NCBI GenBank assembly: GCA_023228145.1 | Contig: JALOBU010000004.1 | Span: forward strand, 62,001-126,000 | DNA from: Bacteroidales bacterium | GTDB taxonomy: Bacteria; Bacteroidota; Bacteroidia; Bacteroidales; CAIWKO01 | Direction of reading: 5' to 3' | Length of the DNA: 64,000 nt | Part shown: piece after piece, positions 32,150 through 40,788 of the stretch | Layout of the letters: each line of letters begins with the position of its first letter | Numbering within the stretch: the stretch's first letter is position 1 | Notes under the pieces: generated by a model | What the model was told of the DNA's origin: nothing | What the model saw: only the letters and a program-made list of their open reading frames with translations | Database searches by the model: none | Position numbers and translations under genes: made by a program

Positions 32150-32878
32150 ATGAAAATAGCATTAGTTACGGGAGGTTCCAGAGGCATAGGCAGAGCGATA
32201 TGTCATAAGCTTGCAGAAATGAAATATCATGTTCTTATAAACTTTCTTTCTAACGAAGATGCGGCAAATGAAACTTTGAATATCATTAAACAAAGCGGGG
32301 GTACCGGCGAATTTATGCCCTTTGACATAGCTTCACAGGAAAGTATTGAAAAAGCATTGGAACTTTGGTATGAGAAAAACCCGGATAAACACATTGAAGT
32401 TTTGGTAAACAACGCAGGCATCAAAAAAGATGCGCTGATGATGTGGATGAAAAACGAAGAATGGGGCGATGTAATCAATACCAATATGAACAGTTTGTTT
32501 TACATCACACGGCGCTTAATTAAAGATATGCTGATACATAAATACGGCCGTATTGTTAATATTGTGTCCTTGTCGGGCATTAAAGGGCTGCCGGGACAGG
32601 TGAATTATTCTGCTGCCAAAGCCGGAGTTATCGGGATGACAAAAGCGCTGGCACAAGAGGTCGGCAAAAAAAATGTAACTGTGAATGCTGTGGCACCCGG
32701 ATATATCAGAACAGACATGACTAAAGACCTTGACGAAAATATGTTAAAACAGATGATTCCTGTCGGGCGTTTTGGCACGGCCGAAGAAGTAGCAGAAGTA
32801 GTAGGTTTTTTAGCATCCGAAAAGGCATCTTATGTAACAGGAGAAGTTATTTCGGTAAATGGAGGAATTTATACGTAG
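32150..32878 (+). CDS. 3-oxoacyl-ACP reductase (FabG-like ketoreductase)
   Basis: 242 residues, standard short-chain dehydrogenase. NADPH-binding TGGSRGIGRA (7-16), NNAG (87-90), catalytic Ser140, Tyr153 and Lys157 in VNYSAAKAG. The C-terminal SVNGGIYT completes the fold. It reduces beta-ketoacyl-ACP to beta-hydroxyacyl-ACP. As the first gene of the ketosynthase/ACP cluster it is more likely dedicated to the cluster product than the housekeeping FabG. A 108-bp space with a 7-bp repeat array separates it from the first ketosynthase, so transcription may or may not be continuous. Confidence 0.9.
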   Translation: MKIALVTGGSRGIGRAICHKLAEMKYHVLINFLSNEDAANETLNIIKQSGGTGEFMPFDIASQESIEKALELWYEKNPDKHIEVLVNNAGIKKDALMMWMKNEEWGDVINTNMNSLFYITRRLIKDMLIHKYGRIVNIVSLSGIKGLPGQVNYSAAKAGVIGMTKALAQEVGKKNVTVNAVAPGYIRTDMTKDLDENMLKQMIPVGRFGTAEEVAEVVGFLASEKASYVTGEVISVNGGIYT

Positions 32879-32879
32879 A

Positions 32880-32984
32880 AATTGGCCACTGGCAAATAGC
32901 CACTGGCGATTGCCGGATGCCGACTACTGACTAAAAACTGAAACTAAACATCAACAAACAAACTAACCGCCAAACACCAACCAC
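32880..32984 (+). repeat. Degenerate 7-bp tandem array before the first ketosynthase
   Basis: Heptads AATTGGC, CACTGGC, AAATAGC, CACTGGC, GATTGCC, GGATGCC, GACTACT, GACTAAA, AACTGAA are clear through 32942. The following A/C-rich sequence can be cut into six further heptads up to the start codon region, but with weaker similarity. Confidence 0.65.
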
Positions 32985-32986
32985 CA

Positions 32987-34207
32987 ATGAACAGGGTAGT
33001 AATCACCGGATTAGGAATTTATTCTTGCATAGGTAAAAACCAGGAAGAAGTTAAACAATCCTTGTACGAGGGCCGTTCCGGCATAGGATATATCGCAGAG
33101 CGTAAAGCAATTGGGTATCGTTCTGCTCTTTCGGGAATAGTTGAAAGGCCAAGCCTGAAGGGAATCCTCGACAGGCGACTACGAGTAGGTATGGCTGAAC
33201 AGGGAGAATACGCATTTCTTGCCACACAGGAAGCGTTGACCCAGGCCAAAATAGATATTGATTTCCTGCAGAATCAAGAAGTTGGGATACTATACGGCAA
33301 CGACAGTTCTTCAAAAGCAGTTATTGAATCCACGGATATCGTCAGGGAGAAAAAAGACACCATGTTACTGGGCTCTGGATATATTTTTCAGTCGATGAAC
33401 TCTACGGTGAGCATGAATCTTTCTGTGATTTTCAAACTTCGCGGTATCAATTTCACCATCAGCGCTGCCTGCGCCAGCGGTTCTCACGCCATAGGGCTGG
33501 GATATTTATTTATAAAACAGGGTTTACAGGATATGATTGTCTGTGGCGGCGCTCAGGAAGTAAATCATTATTCGATGGGAAGTTTTGATGCACTTAGCGC
33601 CTTTTCTGTCAGGGAAAATGAACCACAAAAAGCATCGCGCCCTTTTGATAAAAATCGTGACGGCTTGGTTCCCAGCGGCGGAGCCGCAACAGTAATTCTC
33701 GAAAGCTATGAATCAGCCCTTAGAAGAGGCACACCTATACTCGGGGAAATCGTAGGATACGGATTTTCTTCCAATGGTGAACATATTTCTCAATCAAATG
33801 TTGAAGGTCTGATACGCACCATGAAAATGTCACTGAAAGATGCCGGTATGTCTCCCGCCAATATTGACTATATCAATGCCCATGCTACATCCACTATTCA
33901 CGGCGATAATTCCGAAGCTATCGGTATCGCAGAAGTCTTTGGACACCACAAACCATTTATCAGTTCCACAAAATCAATGACCGGCCATGAATGCTGGATG
34001 GCAGGAGCCAGTGAAATTGTGTATGCCACACTGATGATGCAACATGGATTTATTGCCCCAAATATTAATTTTGAAGAACCCGATGAGTATTCCTGCAAAC
34101 TAAATATCGTACCGCAAACTATAAATAAAAATTTTAATGTATTTTTGTCAAATTCTTTTGGATTTGGAGGTACAAATTCAGCATTAATTATTAAGAAAAC
34201 AGACTGA
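32987..34207 (+). CDS. Beta-ketoacyl-ACP synthase (FabF-like), catalytically intact
   Basis: 406 residues. The full ketosynthase triad is present: Cys162 in SAACASGSH, His299 in NAHATSTI, His334 in STKSMTGHE. The last glycine-rich loop NSFGFGGTNS is also intact. It condenses acyl-ACP with malonyl-ACP. It is the first of three intact ketosynthases in the cluster and lies 17 bases before an ACP gene. Similar proteins act in aryl-polyene and flexirubin-type pathways of Bacteroidota. The HATST loop (instead of HGTGT) is a variant also seen in some polyene enzymes. Confidence 0.92.
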   Translation: MNRVVITGLGIYSCIGKNQEEVKQSLYEGRSGIGYIAERKAIGYRSALSGIVERPSLKGILDRRLRVGMAEQGEYAFLATQEALTQAKIDIDFLQNQEVGILYGNDSSSKAVIESTDIVREKKDTMLLGSGYIFQSMNSTVSMNLSVIFKLRGINFTISAACASGSHAIGLGYLFIKQGLQDMIVCGGAQEVNHYSMGSFDALSAFSVRENEPQKASRPFDKNRDGLVPSGGAATVILESYESALRRGTPILGEIVGYGFSSNGEHISQSNVEGLIRTMKMSLKDAGMSPANIDYINAHATSTIHGDNSEAIGIAEVFGHHKPFISSTKSMTGHECWMAGASEIVYATLMMQHGFIAPNINFEEPDEYSCKLNIVPQTINKNFNVFLSNSFGFGGTNSALIIKKTD

Positions 34208-34224
34208 AACACAATAATCTGTCA

Positions 34225-34476
34225 ATGGAAAAAGAAGAAGTTATCCGAAAAATTAACAGCTTTCTGGTTGAAGAATTTGAGTTGGAAGAATCACAACTTA
34301 AACCCGACGCCCTGCTGAAAACCGATTTAGGTATAGACAGCCTTGATTTTGTTGATATCATAGTCATCATCGAAAAAAATTTCGGCTTCAAGGTTAAGGG
34401 CGAAGAGATGGTGAATGTAAAGACCTTGCAGGATTTTTATAATTATGTCAGTGAACGTGTAACTCTCAAACGCTGA
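34225..34476 (+). CDS. Acyl carrier protein 1
   Basis: 83 residues, acidic. The phosphopantetheine site is Ser39 in DLGIDSLDFVDI. Four-helix ACP shape is clear. It differs from the second ACP (GLGLDSIDALEI), so the cluster uses two carriers. It lies between the first ketosynthase and the LpxL-like acyltransferase, both on the same strand with short spacing, which suggests it presents acyl chains to these enzymes. No 4'-phosphopantetheinyl transferase gene is in the window. Confidence 0.93.
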   Translation: MEKEEVIRKINSFLVEEFELEESQLKPDALLKTDLGIDSLDFVDIIVIIEKNFGFKVKGEEMVNVKTLQDFYNYVSERVTLKR

Positions 34477-34495
34477 TAACTAACCCAATATAAAC

Positions 34496-35395
34496 ATGGC
34501 CCTATGGCAAGGAAAATCACGAGGAGGCGTAACCGGCCATAAAGTATTCGTTTTCATTATTAAAAATTTAGGAACCTCTTTTGCATATTTCTTTCTGAAA
34601 ATTATTGCAGTATATTATTTTTTTTCCTTCGGAAAACCCTTCATGTCATCCTATTTTTATTTTAACAAGATACACCGCTACAATAAAATAAAATCGTTAT
34701 TGTATATTTATAAAAGTTATTGCATGCTGGGAAAAGTCCTGGTTGACAAGGTTGCTCTGCTTTCAGATGTTGGAAAACAGTTTTTGCGCAATTACGACAA
34801 CGACCATATTATAAAAGAGCTTATTGATGGCAATACCGGTGGCATCATAATCAATGCGCATGTTGGCAACTGGGAAATTGCCGGCCAGCTTCTGGAGTAT
34901 TTCGATACTAAAATCAATATACTGATGTTTGATTCGGAGCATCAAAGAATCCGAAATTATTTATCAAACGTCCTGGCAGATAAAAATGTGAACTTCATCA
35001 TTATCAATGACGGCATCGGGCATTTGCAACAGATAGAAAAAGCTTTGAAGAATAAGGAACTTATAGCAATGAACGGCGACAGGTTTCTTGCAGGCAACCT
35101 CACTGTAAGCTGTAATTTTCTGGGCCATGATGCCAAATTTCCTTTAAGCCCCTACTATATTGCAGGAAAATACAATGTTCCGGTGGTTTATGCTTTTGCC
35201 ATGAAAGAAGGGAAAAACTTCTACAGGTTTTTTGCCACTCCTAAACGCTATATAGAAAATTTTTATTCCATGAAAAAACGTGAACAGGGTTTAAAGGATG
35301 CCGTGAATGATTACGCTGCAGCGCTGGAAAAAATTGTTTGCAAATATCCCTTACAATGGTTTAACTATTATAATTTCTGGAGCAAAACCGAATGA
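34496..35395 (+). CDS. LpxL/HtrB-like acyltransferase
   Basis: 299 residues. The lysophospholipid-acyltransferase motif HX4E appears as HVGNWE (His122-Glu127), followed by MNGDRFLAG (about 194-202) where lipid A acyltransferases have a conserved GDR. An N-terminal membrane segment (about 25-47) anchors it to the inner membrane. Such enzymes move an acyl chain from ACP to a lipid or sugar acceptor. In aryl-polyene clusters a homologous acyltransferase attaches the polyene to a lipid. Its stop overlaps the radical SAM gene start (ATGA). Confidence 0.88.
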   Translation: MALWQGKSRGGVTGHKVFVFIIKNLGTSFAYFFLKIIAVYYFFSFGKPFMSSYFYFNKIHRYNKIKSLLYIYKSYCMLGKVLVDKVALLSDVGKQFLRNYDNDHIIKELIDGNTGGIIINAHVGNWEIAGQLLEYFDTKINILMFDSEHQRIRNYLSNVLADKNVNFIIINDGIGHLQQIEKALKNKELIAMNGDRFLAGNLTVSCNFLGHDAKFPLSPYYIAGKYNVPVVYAFAMKEGKNFYRFFATPKRYIENFYSMKKREQGLKDAVNDYAAALEKIVCKYPLQWFNYYNFWSKTE

Positions 35396-36765
35396 GCAAA
35401 ACTTCTGCTAATATATTGTTTGTTTCGCTGAACACCCTGTCACAACCTTATCCTGTTTATCCTATAGGTATTTCCTATCTTGCAACTTACCTGAAAGAAA
35501 AACTTCCTCATTACCATGTTGATGTTTTTGATTTAAACATGGGAACACCTGACGAGTTGATTCATTTTGTTAACACGCATCGGCCTAAATATATAGCGAT
35601 GTCCATCCGTAATATTGACGGAGCAAATTCATACGACCCTACAAATTTTGTTACAGAATATAAAACCGTTATTGAACTATTACGTGATAATTATCATGCC
35701 GATTACACTCTTTTTCTCGGCGGTGCAGGATTTTCTATTTTCCCGACCGCAATTTATGAACTTCTGAAACCCGATTACGCCATGATAGGCGAAGGAGAAG
35801 AAGGCATAGTAAATCTCATTAAACGCCTCGATAAAGACCTGCCGGTTGATGATATAGAAGGTCTGGTATACAGAAAAAACGGGCAAATAATTGTCAATGA
35901 AAGAAAACTTCACACCACAGACCTTCGCGTATGTTTTGAAGAATCGCTTGTAGACTATTATTGGAAACAAAGCGGTATGCTTAACATTCAGACAAAGCGC
36001 GGCTGCCCTTTTCACTGCATCTATTGCACTTACCCTGTTATAGAAGGGCACGAAGTCCGCACTCTGAACACTGATATCATCGTGGAAACCATCAGCAGGT
36101 TATACCACGACAAAGGCATAGATTATATTTTCTTTACCGATTCGGTGTTTAACATCAAGGAAGATTTCAACGTGGAACTGGCAGAAAAGATTATCAGGTC
36201 TGGAATAAATATACGCTGGGGAGCCTATTTTTATCCAAAAGGACTTACAGAGACTACACTCCGCCTTTTAAAAAATGCCGGCCTAACCCATATCGAATTT
36301 GGCACGGAAAGTATCAGCGAAGAAACACTGAAAAACTACGGAAAACACTTTACCGTATCGGATATTTTATCCCAGTCGGAATTGTGTAATAAGGTGGAAG
36401 TGCCTTTTGCACATTTTCTTATACTTGCCGGATATGGAGAAACAGATAAGACGGTTAACGAGACCTTTAGCAACAGTAAAAGAATACAAAATACAGTATT
36501 TTTCCCCTTTGTTGGTATGAGGATTTATCCCGGGACAAAACTTTTCCACATTGCTGTAAATGAAAACATCATTAACAAAAACGACACTTTGCTCGAACCT
36601 AAATACTATATTTCAAAACACGTGACCCTCGGCACACTGAAAGAACGGGCTTTGCTCAGCGGCAGGCGTTGGGTTTTTCCCGATGAAGACACCTCGGCAA
36701 TCACAGATAAATTAAGAAAATTAAGAAACAAAAAAGGCCCGTTATGGGAATATCTAATCCGTTAA
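35392..36765 (+). CDS. B12-binding-type radical SAM enzyme of the polyketide-like cluster
   Basis: 457 residues. A cobalamin-domain-like N-terminus (NILFVSLNTLSQ, YPIGISYLATYLKEKLP, GGAGFSIFP, MIGEGEEGI) is followed by the radical SAM barrel with RGCPFHCIYC (Cys205, Cys209, Cys212). FFTDSVFN and HIEFGTESISEETLKNYGK complete the typical BchE/HpnR-like blocks. The DxHxxG B12 ligand is replaced (DLNMG), so cobalamin may bind without His or not at all. It overlaps the acyltransferase by four bases and the dehydratase gene by up to 22, so it is an integral cluster member. Methylation, ring formation or another radical step on the acyl product is possible. Confidence 0.88.
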   Translation: MSKTSANILFVSLNTLSQPYPVYPIGISYLATYLKEKLPHYHVDVFDLNMGTPDELIHFVNTHRPKYIAMSIRNIDGANSYDPTNFVTEYKTVIELLRDNYHADYTLFLGGAGFSIFPTAIYELLKPDYAMIGEGEEGIVNLIKRLDKDLPVDDIEGLVYRKNGQIIVNERKLHTTDLRVCFEESLVDYYWKQSGMLNIQTKRGCPFHCIYCTYPVIEGHEVRTLNTDIIVETISRLYHDKGIDYIFFTDSVFNIKEDFNVELAEKIIRSGINIRWGAYFYPKGLTETTLRLLKNAGLTHIEFGTESISEETLKNYGKHFTVSDILSQSELCNKVEVPFAHFLILAGYGETDKTVNETFSNSKRIQNTVFFPFVGMRIYPGTKLFHIAVNENIINKNDTLLEPKYYISKHVTLGTLKERALLSGRRWVFPDEDTSAITDKLRKLRNKKGPLWEYLIR

Positions 36766-37193
36766 ATATGCTGGCACAGGGAGAAGAAATATATAAATTA
36801 ATTCCGCAGCGACCGCCAATTGTGATGGTTGACAAATTAATCTCTGCAGAAGACAAAAAAACTGTGAGCGGATTCTCAATTAACAAAGATAATATTTTCG
36901 TATCAGAAGGCGTCTTACGCGAACCCGGCATTATTGAAAACATTGCTCAATCCGCAGCTTTGGGAGTGGGCTATGTTTGCAGCAAAAATAATGAAGCCGT
37001 TCCCATTGGTTTTATCGGTGCAATCACTAATTTGCAAATAATGAAACTGCCTGAAGTGAATACAGAACTCCTTACAGAAATATTCATAGAATATGAAGTT
37101 CTAGGAGCTACACTTATTCGCAGTAAAGTTTTTTGCGAAAAAAATTTAATTGCACAGGCAGAGATGAAAATATTTCTTAAAATAAACAGTTAA
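36744..37193 (+). CDS. Hotdog-fold beta-hydroxyacyl-ACP dehydratase-like protein
   Basis: 149 residues (141 if ATG 36768 is used, which avoids overlap with the radical SAM gene). LIPQRPPIVMVDKL (about 19-32) matches the FabZ/FabA N-terminal block and REPGIIENIAQSAAL (about 57-71) the central helix with its Glu. FabZ has a catalytic His in GHFPxxP just before this helix; here the region reads NIFVSEGVLREPG with no His. It fits the ApeI/ApeP-like group found in polyene clusters, where active-site residues differ. Probably removes water to form trans double bonds; direct catalysis is less sure. Confidence 0.8.
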   Translation: MGISNPLNMLAQGEEIYKLIPQRPPIVMVDKLISAEDKKTVSGFSINKDNIFVSEGVLREPGIIENIAQSAALGVGYVCSKNNEAVPIGFIGAITNLQIMKLPEVNTELLTEIFIEYEVLGATLIRSKVFCEKNLIAQAEMKIFLKINS

Positions 37194-37219
37194 TAATATT
37201 ACAATATAAAGATAAGTTT

Positions 37220-37651
37220 ATGACAAAAGATAAAAAATCTTATAATTCAAGCCATATCATAGATGCGGAAAACCTTGATGTGGATTATGATTTTCGTATC
37301 ACTCATTATAAAATTGATAAAAACGGCAACTATGTGCATGAACTTCAGGCTGAATGGGGAGGCAGGAATCCAATAGTACAACACAGCTGGGACATTATAA
37401 AAGAACGAATCCACCTGGCCAAAGAAAAAGTTATTAATGGGGAAATAAGCCCTGTTGCCTATTACATGGAAAAATGCATTTCTGACATCAAAATTCTAGC
37501 AAAATTTACAGGTTACCCTGTCTGGCGGGTAAAAAGGCATATGAAAGTCAGAATATTTAACCGCCTAAGGGACAAAACCCTGAAACCTTATGCTGATTTT
37601 TTTGAAATTTCAATTGAAGAACTAAAAGACATTGACCACATAAAACTATAA
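37220..37651 (+). CDS. Conserved cluster protein of unknown function
   Basis: 143 residues, no signal peptide, no membrane segment. Acidic N-terminus (IDAENLDVDYDF), a KNGNYVHELQAEWGGRNP segment, a long amphipathic helix (SWDIIKERIHLAKEKVI), and a C-terminal half rich in Lys/Arg (GYPVWRVKRHMKVRIFNRL) ending SIEELKDIDHIKL. The last part looks like a small helix-turn-helix or a docking domain. I do not recognise the family. It lies 26 bases after the dehydratase and 13 bases before the BtrH-like gene, so it should act with them, perhaps as a regulator or carrier-binding protein. Confidence 0.6.
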   Translation: MTKDKKSYNSSHIIDAENLDVDYDFRITHYKIDKNGNYVHELQAEWGGRNPIVQHSWDIIKERIHLAKEKVINGEISPVAYYMEKCISDIKILAKFTGYPVWRVKRHMKVRIFNRLRDKTLKPYADFFEISIEELKDIDHIKL

Positions 37652-37664
37652 TCGTTTAAACTAT

Positions 37665-38669
37665 ATGAAATTAAATTTTGACCATATGCAGCTTTCAGCT
37701 CATTGCGAAAGCGGAGCAACAGTGAATATGCTTGGGTATTTTAAGATAAAAATCACAGAACCTATGGTTTTCGGTATAGGTGCCGGTTATTCTTTCGGGC
37801 ATCTTCCTTTCATGAAAATAAACTATTCACCGGCAACTACTTTCAGGACTTTGCCCGGAAAGGTTTTCGGACGAACTTGCAACAGCCTGGGTGTAAAATT
37901 TGAACGCATGGCATTCCGCAACCCCCAAAAAGCCATGGATGAACTAGACCGTGTTTTAGAAAAAGGTATCCCTGTCGGGGTACAGGTAACTGTTTTCTAC
38001 CTGCCGTTTTTCCCTCCGGAATATCGTATGCACTACAATATGCACAATATGGTGGTTTATGGGAAAGAAAACAACGAATACTTTGTTGCCGACAGCATCA
38101 TAGAAGGGGAAAACAAGATATCCTATCAGGATATGATAAAAGTACGATTCCCAAAAGGAGCTTTCGCACCTAACGGGAAAATGTATTATATGACCAAAGT
38201 TCCCAAAACAATGGATTTCAGGAAACCTGCTATTGACGGGATAAAAAAATCCTGTAACGAAATGCTCGACGTACCTTTCTGGATGATAGGCGTTAAAGGC
38301 ATACGTTTTTTTGCCCGACAGGTACGCAAGTGGCCGGTTAAATACGGAAATAAAATTGCTTCACAATACCTAAACCAATCAATCCTTTTTCTGGAGGAAG
38401 TTGGTACGGGAGGAGCTGGATACCGGTTTATGTACGGCGCATTTCTGAATGAAGCTGCCGATTTATTGCAACGTGATGAACTGAAAGAAATTTCTCTCGA
38501 AATGGGCAAAGTGGGCGACCGCTGGAGAAACTTCTCGTATCTCGGCGCTCGCAATTGCAAAAACAGGCCTGAACCAGAATTTTCTTATGATTATCTTGCA
38601 GAAATCCTTATGGATTGCGCTGATATGGAGGAAAAAGTATTCAGAAAACTTAAAAAGATAAAATTTTAA
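37665..38669 (+). CDS. BtrH-type acyl-ACP transferase
   Basis: 334 residues. HCESGATVNML (13-23) matches the BtrH N-terminal motif with a Cys (Cys14), and NMHNMVVYGKENNEYFVADS (about 126-145) supplies the expected His and Asp of a papain-like fold. BtrH in butirosin synthesis moves an acyl group from an ACP to an amine of an aminoglycoside. A second half (about 190-334) is helical (ACD-like C-terminal domain). In this cluster it may join the completed acyl chain to an amine acceptor. It is followed by ABC transporter genes, so product release and export may be linked. Confidence 0.8.
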   Translation: MKLNFDHMQLSAHCESGATVNMLGYFKIKITEPMVFGIGAGYSFGHLPFMKINYSPATTFRTLPGKVFGRTCNSLGVKFERMAFRNPQKAMDELDRVLEKGIPVGVQVTVFYLPFFPPEYRMHYNMHNMVVYGKENNEYFVADSIIEGENKISYQDMIKVRFPKGAFAPNGKMYYMTKVPKTMDFRKPAIDGIKKSCNEMLDVPFWMIGVKGIRFFARQVRKWPVKYGNKIASQYLNQSILFLEEVGTGGAGYRFMYGAFLNEAADLLQRDELKEISLEMGKVGDRWRNFSYLGARNCKNRPEPEFSYDYLAEILMDCADMEEKVFRKLKKIKF

Positions 38670-38734
38670 GAGCTTCTTCGTAAGGTTTTTTTTACTTTTG
38701 TTTATCGATTGATAGGCTTGCATTTATACTATAT

Positions 38735-39487
38735 ATGAACGAAAACACTGTAATTGAAATAATTAACCTCTCCAAAACTTATAAAGGCAACCATAAACCT
38801 TCCGTTGACCATATTTCACTTAATATTTCACGGGGCGAAATATTCGGGTTGCTTGGTCCGAATGGTGCAGGCAAAACAACTACAATCTCAATACTTTGCG
38901 GACTTTTTGCTCCATCAAAAGGAGATGTTTATATTGACGGGCTTTCCGTCAGAAAAAACAAAGAACAAGTTAAAAACATTATTGGAATAATACCACAGGA
39001 TATTGCGCTGTATCCAAGCCTTACAGCAAAAGAGAACCTTCAATTCATCGGCAGGATGTACGGACTGAAATCCAAAGTATTGAAAGAACGTATTCTCAAA
39101 TACACTGAATTTCTGGGTATGCAGGAAAGTCTGAGAAAAAAAATAAACACATTCTCTGGAGGAATGAAGCGAAGAATCAACCTGGTAGCCGGCTTGCTCC
39201 ACGAACCGAAAATTGTAATACTGGATGAACCTACTGTGGGTGTTGACGTACAATCAAGAAACCAGATAGTACAATACCTTCGGGAACTTAACCGAAACGG
39301 AACCACGATACTGTACACATCACATTATCTGCAGGAAGCCGAGTCCCTGTGTTCAAAAGTTGCATTTATGGATAATGGAAAGATTATTATAAGGGGAACA
39401 CCTCAGCAACTCATCTCAGGGTGCCCGGGCTGCCAGACACTGGAAGAAGTATTTTTGAAACTAACAGGTATTGATTTGAGAGATTAA
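38735..39487 (+). CDS. ABC transporter ATP-binding protein of the cluster
   Basis: 250 residues. Walker A GPNGAGKTT (about 39-47), Q-loop IPQDIALYP, signature FSGGMKRR (about 139-146), Walker B IVILDEPTVG, switch YTSHYLQEAE. It belongs to the CcmA/DrrA type. The permease follows after 11 bases. Together they form an exporter probably moving the acylated cluster product or its lipid carrier across the inner membrane. This differs from canonical aryl-polyene clusters, which use an MMPL-type exporter and LolA-like chaperone. Confidence 0.92.
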   Translation: MNENTVIEIINLSKTYKGNHKPSVDHISLNISRGEIFGLLGPNGAGKTTTISILCGLFAPSKGDVYIDGLSVRKNKEQVKNIIGIIPQDIALYPSLTAKENLQFIGRMYGLKSKVLKERILKYTEFLGMQESLRKKINTFSGGMKRRINLVAGLLHEPKIVILDEPTVGVDVQSRNQIVQYLRELNRNGTTILYTSHYLQEAESLCSKVAFMDNGKIIIRGTPQQLISGCPGCQTLEEVFLKLTGIDLRD

Positions 39488-39498
39488 ACAAAGCGGGC

Positions 39499-40785
39499 AT
39501 GAATAAATTTTTTGCGGCATTTATCAAAGAAGTACTATTGCTTATACGCGACAGAGCTGGCATTATATCCCTTTTCGTCATGCCTGTCATTTTGGTTTTT
39601 GTAATGACGGTTATTGAAGACAGCGCCTTAAACTCTACAGTGGATAAGCAGATATCAATGTTATTCTGTAACTCTGAAAATGACAGCCTTGGAATAGCCA
39701 TAAAAAAAGGCTTGAATGAAACCAAAGCATTTACAATTTTCGAAGAAGTGGACGGAAAAAAATTGGATAAACAGTCATTAGAACATTTCGTAGCGGAGGG
39801 AAAATTTCCTGTAGGAGTTTATATACCGGAAGGTGCTACCGACACTTTAAGAAGTAATGCACGCAAAGTAGTGTTAAAAACATTTTCCGAGATAGGCTTA
39901 ACATCAGAAACCAATAATGCGTATAATTTTGACTCAGTTGTTATTCAAATTTATTACGACCCGGCTGTAAGGAACTCTTTAAAAGCCTTGGTGGACGGAG
40001 CTATTGGCCAACATTCTGCTGTCATAGTCGGAAAAATGCTATCAGGAATGTACTCAGAAGTATTATCTGATTTTTTACCGGGTGGGAAAAAGCTTAACGT
40101 CAATTATCCCGAAATGATTACGGTTAACAGGCAGTATGCATCAGAGCCCGACAATTCCATCATTCCAAATTCTACCCAGCATAACGTGCCCTCCTGGACG
40201 CTTTTTGCTATGTTTTTTATTTTAATTCCGCTTGCATCGAGCATTATACAGGAAAAAGACGGCGGAACCTATATGAGGCTGGTAACCATGCCAAGTACTT
40301 ATACCACAACTTTCATTGGAAAAATTACGGTGTATTTCATTGTGTGCCTGCTTCAGGTAACTATATTATTCAGCATGGGGGCATATCTTATTCCTTATGC
40401 TGGCATACCCGGACTACAGTTAGGAAGCCATTTCGATGCTTTGTTATTGGTAGTTTTCACCGCTTCTTATGCCGCCGTGGCTTTCGGGGTTCTGATGGGG
40501 GCATTCTGCACAAGTTACCAGCAGGCGGCATCCATCGGAGTCATCCTGATTATAGTACTTGCTTCTATGGGTGGTTTGTGGATGCCTGTTTACCTGATGC
40601 CAAAAACCTTCCAGCATATTCTCGTTTACTCACCACTAAACTGGCCACTAACAAGTTTTTATGACCTTTTTTTGCGTGATGCAGGAGTTAAAGAAGTGCT
40701 GCCTAATGTTTTCAAATTATTTTTATTCGGAACCGGATGCTTCATTGTAGCATTTTCTTATAAAGCTTTAAAAAAAATTAAATAA
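39499..40785 (+). CDS. ABC-2 type transporter permease of the cluster
   Basis: 428 residues. N-terminal helix (about 20-40), a periplasmic region (about 45-235) with TVNRQYASEPDNSIIPNST, then five or six helices (about 238-256, 275-298, 312-335, 342-365, 372-392, 405-422). The coupling segment LASSIIQEKDGGTYMRLVTMP (in parts) is typical of the DrrB/YhhJ group. Pairs with the ATPase directly upstream; the next ketosynthase begins three bases after its stop, so export is written into the middle of the biosynthetic operon. Confidence 0.88.
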   Translation: MNKFFAAFIKEVLLLIRDRAGIISLFVMPVILVFVMTVIEDSALNSTVDKQISMLFCNSENDSLGIAIKKGLNETKAFTIFEEVDGKKLDKQSLEHFVAEGKFPVGVYIPEGATDTLRSNARKVVLKTFSEIGLTSETNNAYNFDSVVIQIYYDPAVRNSLKALVDGAIGQHSAVIVGKMLSGMYSEVLSDFLPGGKKLNVNYPEMITVNRQYASEPDNSIIPNSTQHNVPSWTLFAMFFILIPLASSIIQEKDGGTYMRLVTMPSTYTTTFIGKITVYFIVCLLQVTILFSMGAYLIPYAGIPGLQLGSHFDALLLVVFTASYAAVAFGVLMGAFCTSYQQAASIGVILIIVLASMGGLWMPVYLMPKTFQHILVYSPLNWPLTSFYDLFLRDAGVKEVLPNVFKLFLFGTGCFIVAFSYKALKKIK

Positions 40786-40788
40786 TTC

